The position numbers and the translations under genes are program-made. Below are positions 7,390-19,091 of a stretch of DNA of 25,751 bases, one piece after another; the stretch's first letter is position 1; each line of letters opens with the position of its first letter. The stretch covers positions 1 through 25,751 of the forward strand of contig JAAUPC010000006.1 in the NCBI GenBank assembly GCA_012036325.1, read 5' to 3'. Below the pieces are notes generated by a model. It worked only from the letters and a program-made list of their open reading frames with translations. It was not told the DNA's origin and searched no databases. This DNA comes from Paracoccaceae bacterium. Lineage in GTDB: Bacteria > Pseudomonadota > Alphaproteobacteria > Rhodobacterales > Rhodobacteraceae.

Positions 7390-7954
7390 TTCCGCCGGGA
7401 CCAAGCCCGTCCCGCCTCTTTCTGTGCGGTGGCCGAGACGAATTGATGAAGAGAGGTGACGCAGATCAAGACCAGCCAGCCCAAGAGCGGGTGAAAGATG
7501 AAAAACGGCGTTCAGGTCAGATCCATCAGCGCAAGCCAGACGGGAGAGGCAAGGAAGGTCCGGATCGGCTCAAGATCGCGCTGCGCAGTCACGGCGGCAG
7601 GGTCGTTCGGCACCACGGCCGGGCGCTACATAGCCGCGGCGAAGACACGCCGGTCAAGCCGCGCCTGGAACCGCGCGCCGATGACGGCCGTTCCGTTGCC
7701 GCAGGCATGTTCAAGGATACCCATCGCAAGGAAAAGCCCCAGGACCAGTGTCGACAACGCGACCAGCGTCGCCCCGGAGCCTCTCCCCAGCACCCGGTCA
7801 TAGACCTGCCGCATCTGAAGCGGGCCAGTCAGCCACAGCACGCCGACGACGATGCCAAAAGCACAGTCGCCAGCACCAGCCCCGGCAAGGCGCGCCGGCC
7901 GCCCGCAACTTGGCCCGGCCGGACCCCGGCTTTCCCGTCACCTGCACGCATCAC
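7390..7954 (-). pseudogene. Type I secretion ABC transporter (PrtD-like) remnant
   Basis: Starting near 7951 on the minus strand the reading goes MRAGDGKAG to LPGLVLATVL. After a one-base loss (T4 where T5 is expected, about 7870) it continues FGIVVGVLWLTGPLQM, then RQVYDRVLGRGSGATLV, MGILEH and IGARFQARLDRRVF. An in-frame TAG (7626-7628) and, further on, a TGA where Trp is expected (DLT*TPFF) interrupt it before FHPLLGWLVL. This is the N-terminal membrane domain of PrtD/AprD-type type I exporters (QVYDRVL and FQARLDxRVF are characteristic). The ATPase half is missing. It begins 28 bases after the giant RTX gene on the same strand, so it was probably the cognate exporter. Two nonsense codons plus truncation make real decay more likely than sequencing error. 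Confidence 0.75.
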
Positions 7955-8179
7955 CACCCGAACTGCGTAACGCGGTGCCTCAGGCAAACAGGAAGTCGTC
8001 GGCCGTCAAGGTGATCGGCGCCAGCCCGTTCAGCACCAGTGAACTGGCCCCGATCGTCAGGGTAACGCTTGCCGTACCGTTCCCGGTGATCGCGAAGTCG
8101 CTGATATCATCCGCCACCGTCGCCGCGAACCAGATCCGGTCGACCCCGTCCTGAAAGTCCATGACCGCGTCGTTTTCAA

Positions 8180-8760
8180 ACAGGGCATCGGCGAAGTGGA
8201 AGGTGTCCGCCCCTTGCTCACCCCACAGCGTGTCGTTCCCGGTCCCTGCAATAATGATGTCATCACCAGTGCCGCCATAGATCAGGTCGTGGAAGCTGCC
8301 GCCTTCGATGGTGTCGCCCCCCGCGCCGCCGTAAAGGTTGTCCGAGTTGTGATCGCCACGGATATCGTCCGCGCCGTCGCCGCCGTAGATGGTATCCCAG
8401 CCCGATCCGCCATAGATCCGGTCATAGCCGTCAAAGCCTTGGATCACGTCGGCCCCTTCGCGCCCGGTCAGCGTGTTGGACTCGTCATTCCCGTACAGCG
8501 TGTCTTCGAAGGCGGTGCCCTCCAGCCACTCAATGCCCTGGATGATGTCGCCAACCTCGATCCCGCCAGCGACCCCGGTCTGCGCCGTGGTCACGCGCAG
8601 ATCGACGATCACCCCTTGCGTGGCCTCGCCGTAGTATGAGGTCTGGTCGAACCCGGCGCCGCCATAGATCTTGTCGGCCCCGCTGCCGCCTACCAGCGTG
8701 TCATCCCCGGCAAGGCCGTCCAGTGTATCATTGCCGACGCGACCATAGTTCCTGTCGTTG
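8180..8760 (-). repeat. C-terminal RTX nonapeptide block
   Basis: On the minus strand this encodes consecutive glycine/aspartate nonapeptides such as YGGAGGDTIEGG, YGGTGDDIIIAG and LAGDDTLVGG, the parallel beta-roll that binds calcium in type I secreted proteins. The last about 65 residues after it (to 7983) lack repeats and would hold the export signal. Confidence 0.8.
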
Positions 8761-8989
8761 CTAACAGAGCCGACAAAGTTGTTGGCGTTGGTCCCCGTGC
8801 CATAAAGGCCGGTATAGGCAAGGATGTCGGCGCGGCTCCAGATCGTTCCGTTGGCAAACAGGATCCCTTCAATCCCCACCCCTGAGGCCGGGTTCGCGAA
8901 CTGGTTGCGCACGATCGTCGTGACCTTGCCGCCCAGGCCGTTGTCAACCTCGATCCGCAGGTCGTTTGACCCGCTCAAGCGGTACATGT

Positions 8990-11920
8990 CCACCGCGCCG
9001 GGCGCGACGCTGGTGATCTTCAGGATGTCATATTCATAAAGCGACGTGCCGCTGTCAGTGATGGAGTCGGTGCCATCAATGATCCGCCATTCATAGTAGT
9101 CATTCCCCGCCCCACCATCGAGCGTGTCATTCCCTTCGCCACCATAAAGCGAGTCATCGCCAAGTCCGCCGGTCAGCGCATCGTTGCCCAGGAACCCCCA
9201 CATGTTGTCATCATAGGCCGTGCCATTGATGGCATCATTCGTCGACCCGCCCGACACGCGCACCCGTTCAAGGATGTCGTCCAGCGTCCAGACCAGACCG
9301 TCGGCGAAAACGATCCGCTCAATCCCAGTGCCCGCGGCGACGTTGGCATATTGGCCCACGACCCTGATCGTCTCGCCCGTGCTTTCGATCAGGATCGTCA
9401 GGTCCGTCGTGCCGTTCTGGCGGTTCATCCGGATGCCATCCGCCGTCACGACATTCTTCAGGACCAGCGTATCCACCTGGGTCAGCGAAGCCCCGGCGTC
9501 GTTGATGACGTCGTTGCCGTCCCCCTTCGACCATTCATAAACGTCGCTGCCATTCGATCCGTTCAGCGCGTCGATCCCAAGGCCGCCGACCAGCACATCG
9601 TCACCGTCGCCGCTGTTCAGCACATCGTTCCCGGCTTGGCCATAGATGTTGTCCTTGTAGGCCGTGCCGGTCAGCGTCTCGGCAGACGCCGTTCCATCCA
9701 GCCGGGTTGCGGCCAGCATCTCCTCCAGCGTCCAGGTCACCCCGTCGCTGAAACTGATCGTCTCGACCCCTGTGCCCGCGACCGCCGCCGTCATCCGGTT
9801 CAGGATTGTCAGCACCTCACCCGTGCTGACCACCCTTACCAGAAGGTTGGCACTGCCGTTGACGCGGCTCAAGGCAACGTCGGTCGAGGCGACATTGGTC
9901 AGGCTCAACCGGTCAACCTCGGTCAGTGAGGTGCCAGCGTCGTTGATCGTGTCGTTGCCGTCCCCCTTGGTCCAGACGTAAAGGTCGCCGCCGTTGCCGC
10001 CGACCAAGGAATCCACGCCCGCGCCGCCAACCAGCGTATCCGCGCCATCGTTGCCGGTCAGCGTGTCATTGCCGCCAAGACCAGAAAGGCTGTCGGCATA
10101 GGCCCAGCCGGTCAGTGCTTCGGCAGCCGTGGTGCCTGTCGTCGCCACGGTGGCGACCGGACCCTCAAGCACGCGCGTCACCACGCCATCTGAAAACTCG
10201 ATGGCCTCGATGCCCGCACCGCCCGCGACGGCAGAGAACCGGTTGAGGACGGTGATCACCTCGCCCGTCTGCGGGACCGTCACCAGAAGGTTGACCCCCG
10301 ACTTGCCCAGCACAGCGCCGGTTGAGGCGACGTCACGCAGCACCAGCGTGTCGACTTCGGTCAGCGAAGTACCGGCATCGTTGATCGTCTCGCTGCCGTC
10401 GCCCTTGCTCCACTCGTACAGGTCGCTGCCGTTGCCCCCGGCAAGCGAATCCACGCCCAGCCCGCCGACCAAGAGGTCGTTCCCGTCTCCGCCATTCAGT
10501 GTGTCGTTTCCGGCCAGACCGTAAAGGTTGTCACGCTGCGCCGATCCGGTCAGGGTTTCGGCCAGGGTCGTTCCGTCAGACCGCGTCCGCGCCAGGATAT
10601 CCGCCAGCGACCAGATCGCCCCATCATTGAAGCGGATCCGCTCCAGCCCGACGCCAGAGGTCGGGGCAAGGAACTGGTTCTTGACGGTGATCGTCTCGGT
10701 CGTGCCGATCCTGATCACCAGGTCAGAACTGCCATTCGCCCGGGTCAGGGTGACGTTGGCCGATGCGACATTCTGCAGATAAAGTTCGTCCACTTCGACC
10801 AGCGAAGCGCCCGTGTCGTTGATGGTGTCGTTGCCGTTGCCGTTCAGCCAGTCATAGACATCGCTGCCCGTGCCGCCGTCCAGCAGGTCATTTCCGGTTC
10901 CACCGCTCAGCCTGTCGTCACCGGCAAGCGCGTTCAGCGTGTCATTTCCGATGAAGCCCAGGACATAATCGCGGTAGGCAGTGCCCTGCAGGCTGTCGTT
11001 GCCCGATCCGCCCGAGGTGCGCGTGATGTTCAGAAGGTCGGTCAGCGACCAGACCACCCCATCGGCAAAGACCACCTTCTCGATCCCGGTGCCCGTGGCG
11101 ATGTTCTGATACTGGTTGACCAGCCGGATCAACTCACTCGGGTTCGCGCCCACGGCGTCCACCGTAAACCGAAGGTCGGCCGACCCCGATATCCGGTTCA
11201 GCGTGACGTCCGTGGACAGAACGTCGCTTAGCACAAGGGTGTCAATCTCGGTCAACGAGGCGCCGGCATCGGTGATGATATCCCCGCCCTGACCGCGCTG
11301 CCAGATGTAGGTGTCGCCGCCATTGCCGCCGTTCACGGAATCGACCCCAAGACCGCCGACTAGCACATCATCGCCGTCGCCGCCATTCAGCACGTCATTG
11401 CCATCCAACCCGTAAAGGTTGTCACGATAGGCCGTGCCGGTCAGCGTGTTGGCGGCGGCATCCCCGTTCAACCGCGCCTTCGCCAGAAGATCGCTCAGCG
11501 TCCATGTCACGCCGTCGCTGAAGGTGATCTGCTCGATCCCATAGCTGTACGCGGCATTCTGATAGCGTTCATCGATCCGGATCACCTCGCCCGTCGGCAC
11601 CACGGTGACCAGAAGGTCCGTGCCCGAAGCGGTCAGCGTCACCTCTGTCGAGGTTACGTTGGTCAGGTTCAGGGTATCGGTCTCAAGCTGCGACTGACCC
11701 CAGTCATTGATCGTGTCGTTGCCGTCATTCTTCGACCAGACATAGGTGTCCGAGCCGTTGGAAACAGCTGCCGCACTGGCCACGCCACCCCACAGGACAT
11801 CAGCCCCGGTGCCCCCGACCAGCCGATCCGCACCGTTGCCGCCGACCAGGACATCATTGCCCTCCAGCCCGTTGAGAAGGTCCTGCCCGACGCCGCCCGT
11901 CAGCGTGTTCGCGGCACTGG
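8990..11920 (-). repeat. Seven tandem RTX/beta-roll modules of about 435 bp
   Basis: Each module carries a GNDTINDAG-type motif, a strand-rich segment with DTLVL, a GIExIxFADGVxW motif, then RTX nonapeptides (YGLxGNDxLNGGDGDD). The motif recurs near 11710, 11275, 10815, 10385, 9945, 9505 and 9055, a spacing of roughly 430-460 bp. The first RTX block (LNGLEGNDVLVGG) is near 11880-11800. Modules resemble haemolysin-type calcium-binding related domains. Sequence similarity among modules indicates internal duplication. Confidence 0.75.
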
Positions 11921-13059
11921 TTCCGGTCTGGGTGGTCACCACCGGCACCACCGTCGCCACCGAAGTCGGGCCCACCGAAAGATGGTCCATGCTTTGCGCC
12001 AGCGAGGCGACGAACTGCTCTACCGTGATCCGCCCCGAGGACAGATGCGCTTCCCAGGTTGCCTGCTCGGTCGCCATCGGCTGGCGGCCCAGCGCGTTGA
12101 CGAAAGCCTGCTCGACCAGTGCCGCCCCGGTCAGCAAATGGAGACTGCTGGTCGCCGTCCCCTGAATCTCGCCCCGGACGTCAAGCAGCAGCCTTGCGAT
12201 GTTGTCGGGGTTCGACACACCACGCAGCAAAAGGTCACTAAGGTAGGTCAGCTCCTGCGCCGTCGCCGCGCGGTCATAGACGACGTCGACCAGGTTCTCA
12301 ACGATACTGCGCACATAGGTCGCATCCAGACTCCGCTCGAACACAGCCGGATTCATGATCACATCGAAGTTGTTGGTCGACATGTGACCATTGCCCACAA
12401 CGGCGTGTTCGATCCCCTCGGACACCCCCGCGGCAAACTTTGCCCGGGTGATCGCATTGGCCGCCAAAGCCGTCAGGTTGTCGCTAAGTTCAACCAGCGA
12501 GGGCACGCGGCCCAGCGCGTTCAGATAGATCTGCGTCACGAACTCGGCGTTCGACAACGTGCCATAGCGCGTGGTGAATTCGGACGAGGCGAGAAGCTCG
12601 GTCGCCAGCGCCACCTTGTCAAGCTGACCGTTGGCGATCTTGGGAACCAGCATCTCGATCTCGACCACGTCAAGATCACGGTCCAAAAGCGTGTCGAACA
12701 GCCGCGCCGCTTCGGCAATGACCTTGGCCTTGGCTTCAGCGTCCAGCCGGACGGTGCTGACCTGGGTCTGCAAGGTGGTCGAGACGTACCACTTTGACGT
12801 CATCGTCCAGGTTTCGATCCCCAAGGCATCAATCTGGTGCGAGACGAGCACATTGGTCGTCGTGGTCGATGCCGTGACCCCGTTGGCCCAGGTATAGCTT
12901 GCCGGGTCCACCGCAGACCGGGTGATCACCTGCTCCGTCGTGCCCCGCGCAATCTTGGTGACCAGCCCATCGGCCGAGGTTGTCTGCACAAAGGTCTGAA
13001 TCTTTGCGCCGCCCTTTCCATAGGAATGGTCGGTGATCAGGGTCGACCCATCCGCCAGC

Positions 13060-16000
13060 GTCCGGCTTTCCGAAACCTTGTCGGCAAAACCGTTGCCATC
13101 ATAGTCAGCCGTCGTCGTCGTCAGCCGCCCATCGGCGCTGACCGTGGTCTTGAATCCCGCCCGCAGCGTGCCATCGGCATAGCGGGTCTCGCTGACCGTG
13201 GTGCGGCTGCCATTGGTGTTGATCGTGGTCTGGTCCGTCACCGTGGCATCCACCACCCCGTCGCCATCCGCGTCGATCTGTGTGCTCGCGGTCAGGCCAT
13301 TCGCCGACCGTGTCGTCACCTCGCTGTAAACCACCTTCTTCGCGCCGTAGGTCCCGTAAAGCGCGGTGTTCGCCTCATAGATCTCGCGGAACGTCTCGAC
13401 GCTGCTGCCATCAAGGTTGTACTTCATGTCGGTCAGACGGGCGAAATCGCTTTTATTGTCGTCGTCGACGTCAAAAGTGAATGAGGTCTGCATCCCGTTG
13501 GCCGAGCGTTTTTCGATGATCAGCGCGCTGCGGTTGCCGTCCAGTCGAACGTCCTTGTGGTCGACTTGCAGATTGCCCGAAAGGTCGGTGACCGCCACCG
13601 AACTGCGGTCGATGCTGCCATCACCGGTCAGATCCAAGGTGGTGGTCAACGTGCGGCCGTCCGCCGACATCGATTGCACGATCTCTTGGGAAAGCTTGTT
13701 GCCAGGGAAGTAGAGCGTGTCCGTCCCGGTCCAACTGCCATCGGCCAACCGCGTCATGGTGACAGTACGATCCGCGTTGCCGTCGCCCGAGAAATCGGTC
13801 GCCACGGTCGACCGCAGGCCATTGCCGCTGGTCGTGGTCAGGATCTCGGAAATGCTGTCGCCCGTCGCGTCCGCCGTGGTCTGCAGCCAGCGGACATCGC
13901 CATTCGCATCATAGGTCTTGGTTGATTCCGTCGTGAATTCAAAAACCCGGTCGCCGTTCAGGTCAATCGCCTGTGTCGAATAGGTCCCATCGTCGTTGGC
14001 AAAGGACCTTTCTTGCCCCAGGATCTGGTTGCGCTCATTCGTGTAGGTCATCACGCGGGCAACTGATCCATCGGCGGCCAGTGTGGTCTGGTCGGTCATG
14101 CCAAGATCGACACGCCCATCCCCGTTCGTGTCATGCGCCGTGGACCTGACCAGCCCGTCGCCCGAAACGGTTGCGACAAAGCGCCCTTCAAGCACGCCGC
14201 CCGATGACAGGAACGTCGTCGTTGCGGTCTGAAGCCCGGCGGCGGCGATGGTGGTGACCGTGACGCGGTCATTGACACCATTGCCATCAAGGTCGGTCGA
14301 CCGGGTCACGCTGCGCTGGTCCGCGCTTGTCACTTGGGTGACGCGCTCAATCAGCGCGTTGTTTTCCGCGCGGCGGTCAACCGTTGCGGTCAAAACCCCA
14401 TCATTGGCCAGGCTTTGCGTCGACAGTTGCACAAATTCGTTGGTGCCATCGCCGTCAAGATCGTCCGACCGGGTCTGCGTCAGCCCGTCATCACTTGTGA
14501 CCAGGGTCGACCGGACATAGGTCACGCCGTTGCTGCCCTTGCCCGTGCTGGTGACCGTGGTCGAACCATCTGCGTTCAAGACCGCAAGGCTGCTGGTCTG
14601 CCGCTCATAGACACCGTCGCCGTTGCGGTCCCATTGCGACAGGGTGCTCAGACCGTCATCGCTGGTGACCGATTGTGTCCGGCTTTCCAGCGCGCCGCTG
14701 ACCGAAAGCTGACTGGTTACCGTGGTAATCGTGCCATTGTTCGCGACAACGCGGCTTGCTGTGGAATCTGTCACGCCATCGCCGTTCCCGTCGATGGTCG
14801 AGGTGACAACCCGCCCATCGTCCGATGTCGTGGTGACCGATTTGGCGCGCAGCACATTGGTATCCGTCCGCAATTCTTCCGTGACGGTGCGGCCGCCATC
14901 AGCCAGCAAGGTCACCGTTTGCGTCGAAACAAGATCAAAGTCCCCATCCCCGTCCGCGTCCATGCGCGTGATCTTTACCAACGCATCATCGCTGACCGTG
15001 GTCTGGGTCTGGCTCAGCACCGCGCCGTTCTGCGCCTTCAGTTGACGGGTGTCCGTCACGCTGCCCGCGGCGTCCAGCACGGTCACCGAGGTTGAGACCC
15101 GGTCCGCCAGATTGTCGCCGTTCAGATCGCTGGCAACCGTAACGACAAGCCCGTCATCGCTGGTCGTGGTGGTGGACAGGGTGCGGTTCGACCCATCGCC
15201 GTTGTTCACATCGCTGGTCAGCACCCGGCTGCCATTTGCGTTCAGGACAAGCGTCTGCAAAACGGATGTCTCGGTGACCGCATCGCCATTGGCATCAACG
15301 GTTGAAGTGGACACGAGGCCGTTTGCACTCGTCGTCGTGACCGACCGCGCCAGGATGGTTCCATTGGGGCTGAAAGCGGTTTCCGTGGTGGTTTTCGATC
15401 CGTTGATCGCCTCGACACTCAAGACAGTACGGTCCCAGGCGCCATCGCCATTGGCATCAATGCTGACCGTCTGGGTCCGCCGATCCGCACTTTCGACCGA
15501 CTGTGTCCGTCCCAGCAAGGTCGTGCCATTGCCGGCGAAGTCTGAAACGATCCGCGTCACACTGCCATCAACGGCGGTGGACCGGGTGCTGACGGTCTGC
15601 CGGTCAAAGCTGCCGTTGCCGTCGATATCCACCTTGCGTGTGACAGTCAGCCCGTCCGCGCTGGTGATCGTCACCTCTTTCGACCGCAGGGTCCCGTTCT
15701 GGTTCGTCACCTGCACGGTCCGCGTCGCAACCCCGCCCGCAAGCACCGTCACGTCCGAAATGCCCGTATCGGTATCCCCATCCCCATCCGCATCCAGCGT
15801 CGAGGTCACCGAAAGCCCGTTTGCGCTGGTCACGGCAACGGTCTTTGCCTGCACCGACCCATCTGCATTGCGCGCCCACATCGTTTCGGTCCGTGCCTGC
15901 GTGCCGGCGTTCACCGTGACCGAGGTCACGAGATCAGTTGCCTGGAAAATCCCGTCCTGGTTCAGGTCAGTCCAGGTTTCAGAGGTAACCTTGTCCGCCC

Positions 16001-16850
16001 CAAGCGTGACCTTCTGCTTCCCCCGGACCGATCCGTCACCGTTGGTCATGGTGACCGTCGTCACGCGGCTGGTATCGGCATTGATCACGACCGTTTCCGC
16101 AACGGTCAGATCGGTATCCCCATCGCCATCAACGTCACTGGTCGTCGTCTTGACCAGCGTGTCCGCCGATTGCACCACGGTCGATGTGCTGCGCAGCGAC
16201 CCGTTGCCATTCTTCACCGTCGCGACCGACGTGGTCGCCCCGCCAACCGCCACGGTGACCGACTTTTCATCCGTCCGGTCGGTGTCGCCATCGCCGTCCA
16301 GATCCGAAACCACCGTCCGCACCCGGCCATTGGCGCTGACCGTTTCCGTCTCTTTCCCCCGAAGTGAGCCGTTGCCATTGGTCACCGAGGTCACCTCGGT
16401 CCGGCTCTGGTCGGCCGCAATCACGATGGCATGCGTCGTCGTCGTATCCGCCGCGCCGTTCCCGTCAAGGTCCACGCCTTCCGACCGGGTCAAGCCGTTC
16501 ACCGACACCGTCTCGCTCGATCCGCGGATCACGGTCCCGTTCTGCGCCAGATCGCTGATCACCGTCGTCCGGCTGCCATCCGCATGGGTCGTGCGGACCT
16601 CGCGCTGGTCAAACCAGCCGCCGCCTTCGGAATCCCGCTCGACGGTCACCACCTTGCCGTCCGCGCTCGTCGTCGTGACAATCCGGTTCACCGTGATCGC
16701 CGTGGCCCCATCAGCGCCCTGCTTGTTGACCACCGTCTCAGACTTGCTGCCGTTCGGGTTCGTGACCTTGGTGATGACCTGAACCCGGTCGACCACTCCG
16801 TCGCCATTGTCGTCATAGCTGTTGGTGACCAGGGTCCCCGCCGGGTTCGT
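13060..16850 (-). repeat. About 24 tandem calcium-loop repeats of about 155 bp
   Basis: Each repeat of about 50 residues has a TSADGL-like turn, a [TS]xDxDGDGxxDR calcium loop (for example DLDGDGDTDR, DANGDGAWDR, DTNGDGRVDL) and Thr/Val-rich strands. A few loops are degenerate (near 16640, 15290 and 13870). The loops resemble EF-hand/dockerin-type DxDxDG calcium sites in an elongated beta-rich stalk. Count is by eye. Confidence 0.75.
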
Positions 16851-17449
16851 CACCGACTTCACGACGAAGGCCACCGATCCATCGGCCTCATAGCCGGTCG
16901 ACACCACCACCCGGTTGCCGGATGCGTCGGTCGAGGTGACCTCGACCACCCGATGCCCGTCCACCTCCCGCACCAGGGTCGTGTTCGCCACCGTCCCCGT
17001 CGTCCCGTTTGACCGGGTGAAGATCGTCTGCCCGGTGATCACCGATCCGTCCGGCAACACGATGTTCGTCGCATCCGCAGTCAGGTTGATCTCGGTGATC
17101 CCAAGTGCTGCCAGCGACATCGCCGTGGTCGAGCCGTCGGCATTGGTGACCATCACCTTGAACTTGGCAAATCGGCATCCGCCGCGGTCAGCTTGCCATC
17201 GCCGTTGGTATCCCAGACCGCCCGGATCGCCTCAAGGTCCCCCGCCGCCGTCGGGCTCCACTCGGTAAAGACATACTCCCGCTCTTCGGTGATCAGCCCG
17301 TCATTGCCCACGTCGAAAAAGAGGACACCATTCCCCGCCGCCGCCCAGGACGTCCGATGCTGCAGGCCAGTGCCCCCATCGACAAACCGGGTCGAGCGGC
17401 TGAACTCGGTAACCTGCACCCCATCGCCGTCTAGGTCGAGGAGGACGGG

Positions 17450-17930
17450 CTGCACATTCCGGTTGTTGCCATTGCTGTTGGAGTTGCTGTTATTGCTATT
17501 GCTATTGCCGTTCGAATTGCTATTCGAGTTTCTGTTGCCGTTCGAGTTGCTATTGCTGTTCGAGTTGCTGTTGCCCCACCCCATGGCGTCGCGTCTTGCG
17601 TCATCCACGTTGCTGTTGCTGTTCGAGTTGCCGTTGGTGTTTCTGTTGCTATTAGAGTTGCCATTGCTGTTCGAGTTGCTGTTGCCGTTGCTGTTCGAGT
17701 TGCCGTTGCCCCAGCCCATAGCACCGCGTCTAGCGTCATCTACATTTCTGTTGCTATTTGAGTTGATATTGGAGCTACCGTTAGCGCTGGAAGGACCATT
17801 TCCATTCGAGTTACTGTTGCCCCACCCCATGGCGTCGCGCCTTGCGTCGTCCACGTTGCCGTTGCTGTTTGAGTTGCTATTGCTGGTGCCCCACCCCATG
17901 GCATCGCGGCGAGCATCGTCAGACGACTGT
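17450..17930 (-). repeat. Asn/Ser/Gly low-complexity tract with four VDDARRDAMGWG units
   Basis: The minus strand encodes long runs of Ser-Asn and Asn-Gly dipeptides, interrupted by four copies of DDARR(D/G)AMGWG near 17590, 17720, 17835 and 17905. The DNA is a set of imperfect trinucleotide-rich repeats (GTT/GCT/ATT/GAG), prone to length change by slippage. It probably forms a flexible linker between the N-terminal domain and the calcium-loop stalk. Confidence 0.85.
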
Positions 17931-18635
17931 GCGCCAGTGCCTGTACTCCGCGTTCTATCTCCGGGTGCTCCAGGGATCTGCCAAGGACCACGCGGATCAT
18001 GGGGATCGCTTGGGCCGATACCATTTCCTTGAGAACCCGCCCAGTCTGGTCGAGACTCTGGTCTCGGACTTGTGTCCGGACCCAGAGGGCCTCGCACGTT
18101 GTTGTCAACCATACCGGGATCTTGCCATGGTCCTCGGGGGTCATAAAGGCTATAGCCGGTTCCGCGAGGACCCGAGACAACGCCGCCAGTCCGCTCTAGC
18201 ATCTCTGGAATAGTTTCGCCAGGGAGCAGATTGTCTCTGATAAGTGGGATCCGCAGATCCCTTATCGAGTTTATTGTTACACCAGCCCGTACAGCTTTCT
18301 CTACCTCGTCGTATACGCGTTTCTCAACCATGTCACTTCCGCCGTCCCAGGGAACCTGAAATGGATTGGTGTTCTGCATTCCTCCTGATGAACCAATTCC
18401 TCTGCCGACACTATTGTTGTGTTCGTCCATGATATCCTCTTTGGGATATCCGTTCGGACCACTGTTATCTTCCTGCATTGAACCGAAGTAAGTAGTAAGG
18501 TACTCACCGTACTTAATTGTGGATAGCGCGCTTGCGGAGGCATGCCTAAAGGCATCTATAGGTGTCTCATTATTAATATTTGGCGGCCCAACTTCTGGAA
18601 GCAGCCCGCGATCCAAGGCTTCGAGATTTAAGCTT

Positions 18636-19091
18636 TCACGGCTGACCATTCTGCTCTCCAAGTTCAATGAGGACCTCGACGTCGGACCCGAGGTCGTTTA
18701 CAGATTTTAACTCGATATGAAAGCCGTCCAGGGCTTTCATTTCCAGACACATATTCCTATTGTAATACCTAACTTCATGGTAACTTGGCCTTGCAATTTG
18801 GACAGTGGAATCTAACACCAGGGACCAACGCGATGATTTTGAAAAGTCCGCGTAAACAAGAATTTGACCGCCAGGGACGGAGCAGAATCGCCCACAGGGC
18901 GAATCTGGAGATCGGATGCAAATTTCGTAATCCTCTTCAAACGTGCCGGAGAGAATTATTTCACCGGGGACTGGATTCACCGGCATCATAAGTGCCGGGG
19001 CGCAACAAGTGCTAACTGAAAAATAGAGAATTGAGACGGTCAACAAGACCGCAGAGCAGTAATACACTATGCGAGAAGGTCTAATGGTCAC
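18636..19091 (-). CDS. Small exported or membrane-anchored protein upstream of the RTX gene
   Basis: 151 residues starting at GTG 19091, with AGGCAAGG just upstream. The N-terminus (IVYYCSAVLLTVSILYFSVSTCC, shown here only by its ends: residues about 8-29) is a basic-then-hydrophobic signal or anchor segment ending in two Cys; it is not a clean lipobox. The rest has paired Cys residues (CIRSPDSPCGRFC) and beta-strand-like stretches ending in DVEVLIELG. I do not recognise the family. Its 3' end overlaps the likely RTX start by 14 bases, so the two are probably translationally coupled. Base composition is lower in GC than the rest of the window. It might be a partner, chaperone or immunity-like protein for the giant protein; that is speculation. 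Confidence 0.6.
   Translation of the reverse strand: MTIRPSRIVYYCSAVLLTVSILYFSVSTCCAPALMMPVNPVPGEIILSGTFEEDYEICIRSPDSPCGRFCSVPGGQILVYADFSKSSRWSLVLDSTVQIARPSYHEVRYYNRNMCLEMKALDGFHIELKSVNDLGSDVEVLIELGEQNGQP

Larger units (their letters stand above)
7980..18649 (-). pseudogene. Giant RTX-type calcium-binding protein, about 3550 residues (one frameshift)
   Basis: The likely start is ATG 18649, preceded by GGAGAG; an in-frame ATG at 18667 lacks a good site. From the N-terminus: a DUF6973-like segment (DAFRHASASAL to MDEHNNSVGRGIG, residues about 28-85); an Asn/Ser/Gly region with VDDARRDAMGWG repeats; calcium loops LDLDGDGV and DTNGDGKLTAAD; about 24 repeats with D-x-[DN]-x-DG loops; DUF4214-like domains (about 12710-11990); seven repeats of about 145 residues; and a C-terminal RTX block ending in FLFA. 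At 17169-17171 a T run appears one base short: ADLPSSR-stop in one frame, DADFAKFKVMVTNADG after correction. The 9.2-kb remainder is open. The C-terminal nonapeptides and lack of a signal peptide predict type I export, but the adjacent exporter is dead. Likely an adhesin-like or effector surface protein; activity unknown. Confidence 0.85.

Noticed and set aside
7256..7970. Plus-strand frames after rtcB as a third repair gene (rtcA)
   Set aside because: Their residues are Arg/Pro/Gln-rich shadow sequence, and the minus strand clearly encodes a type I exporter remnant.
15049..16782. Long plus-strand open frame (577 residues) and several others opposite the RTX gene
   Set aside because: They mirror the repeated, GC-rich minus-strand codons of the giant protein and show only Ser/Val/Thr-rich repeats with no recognisable domain.
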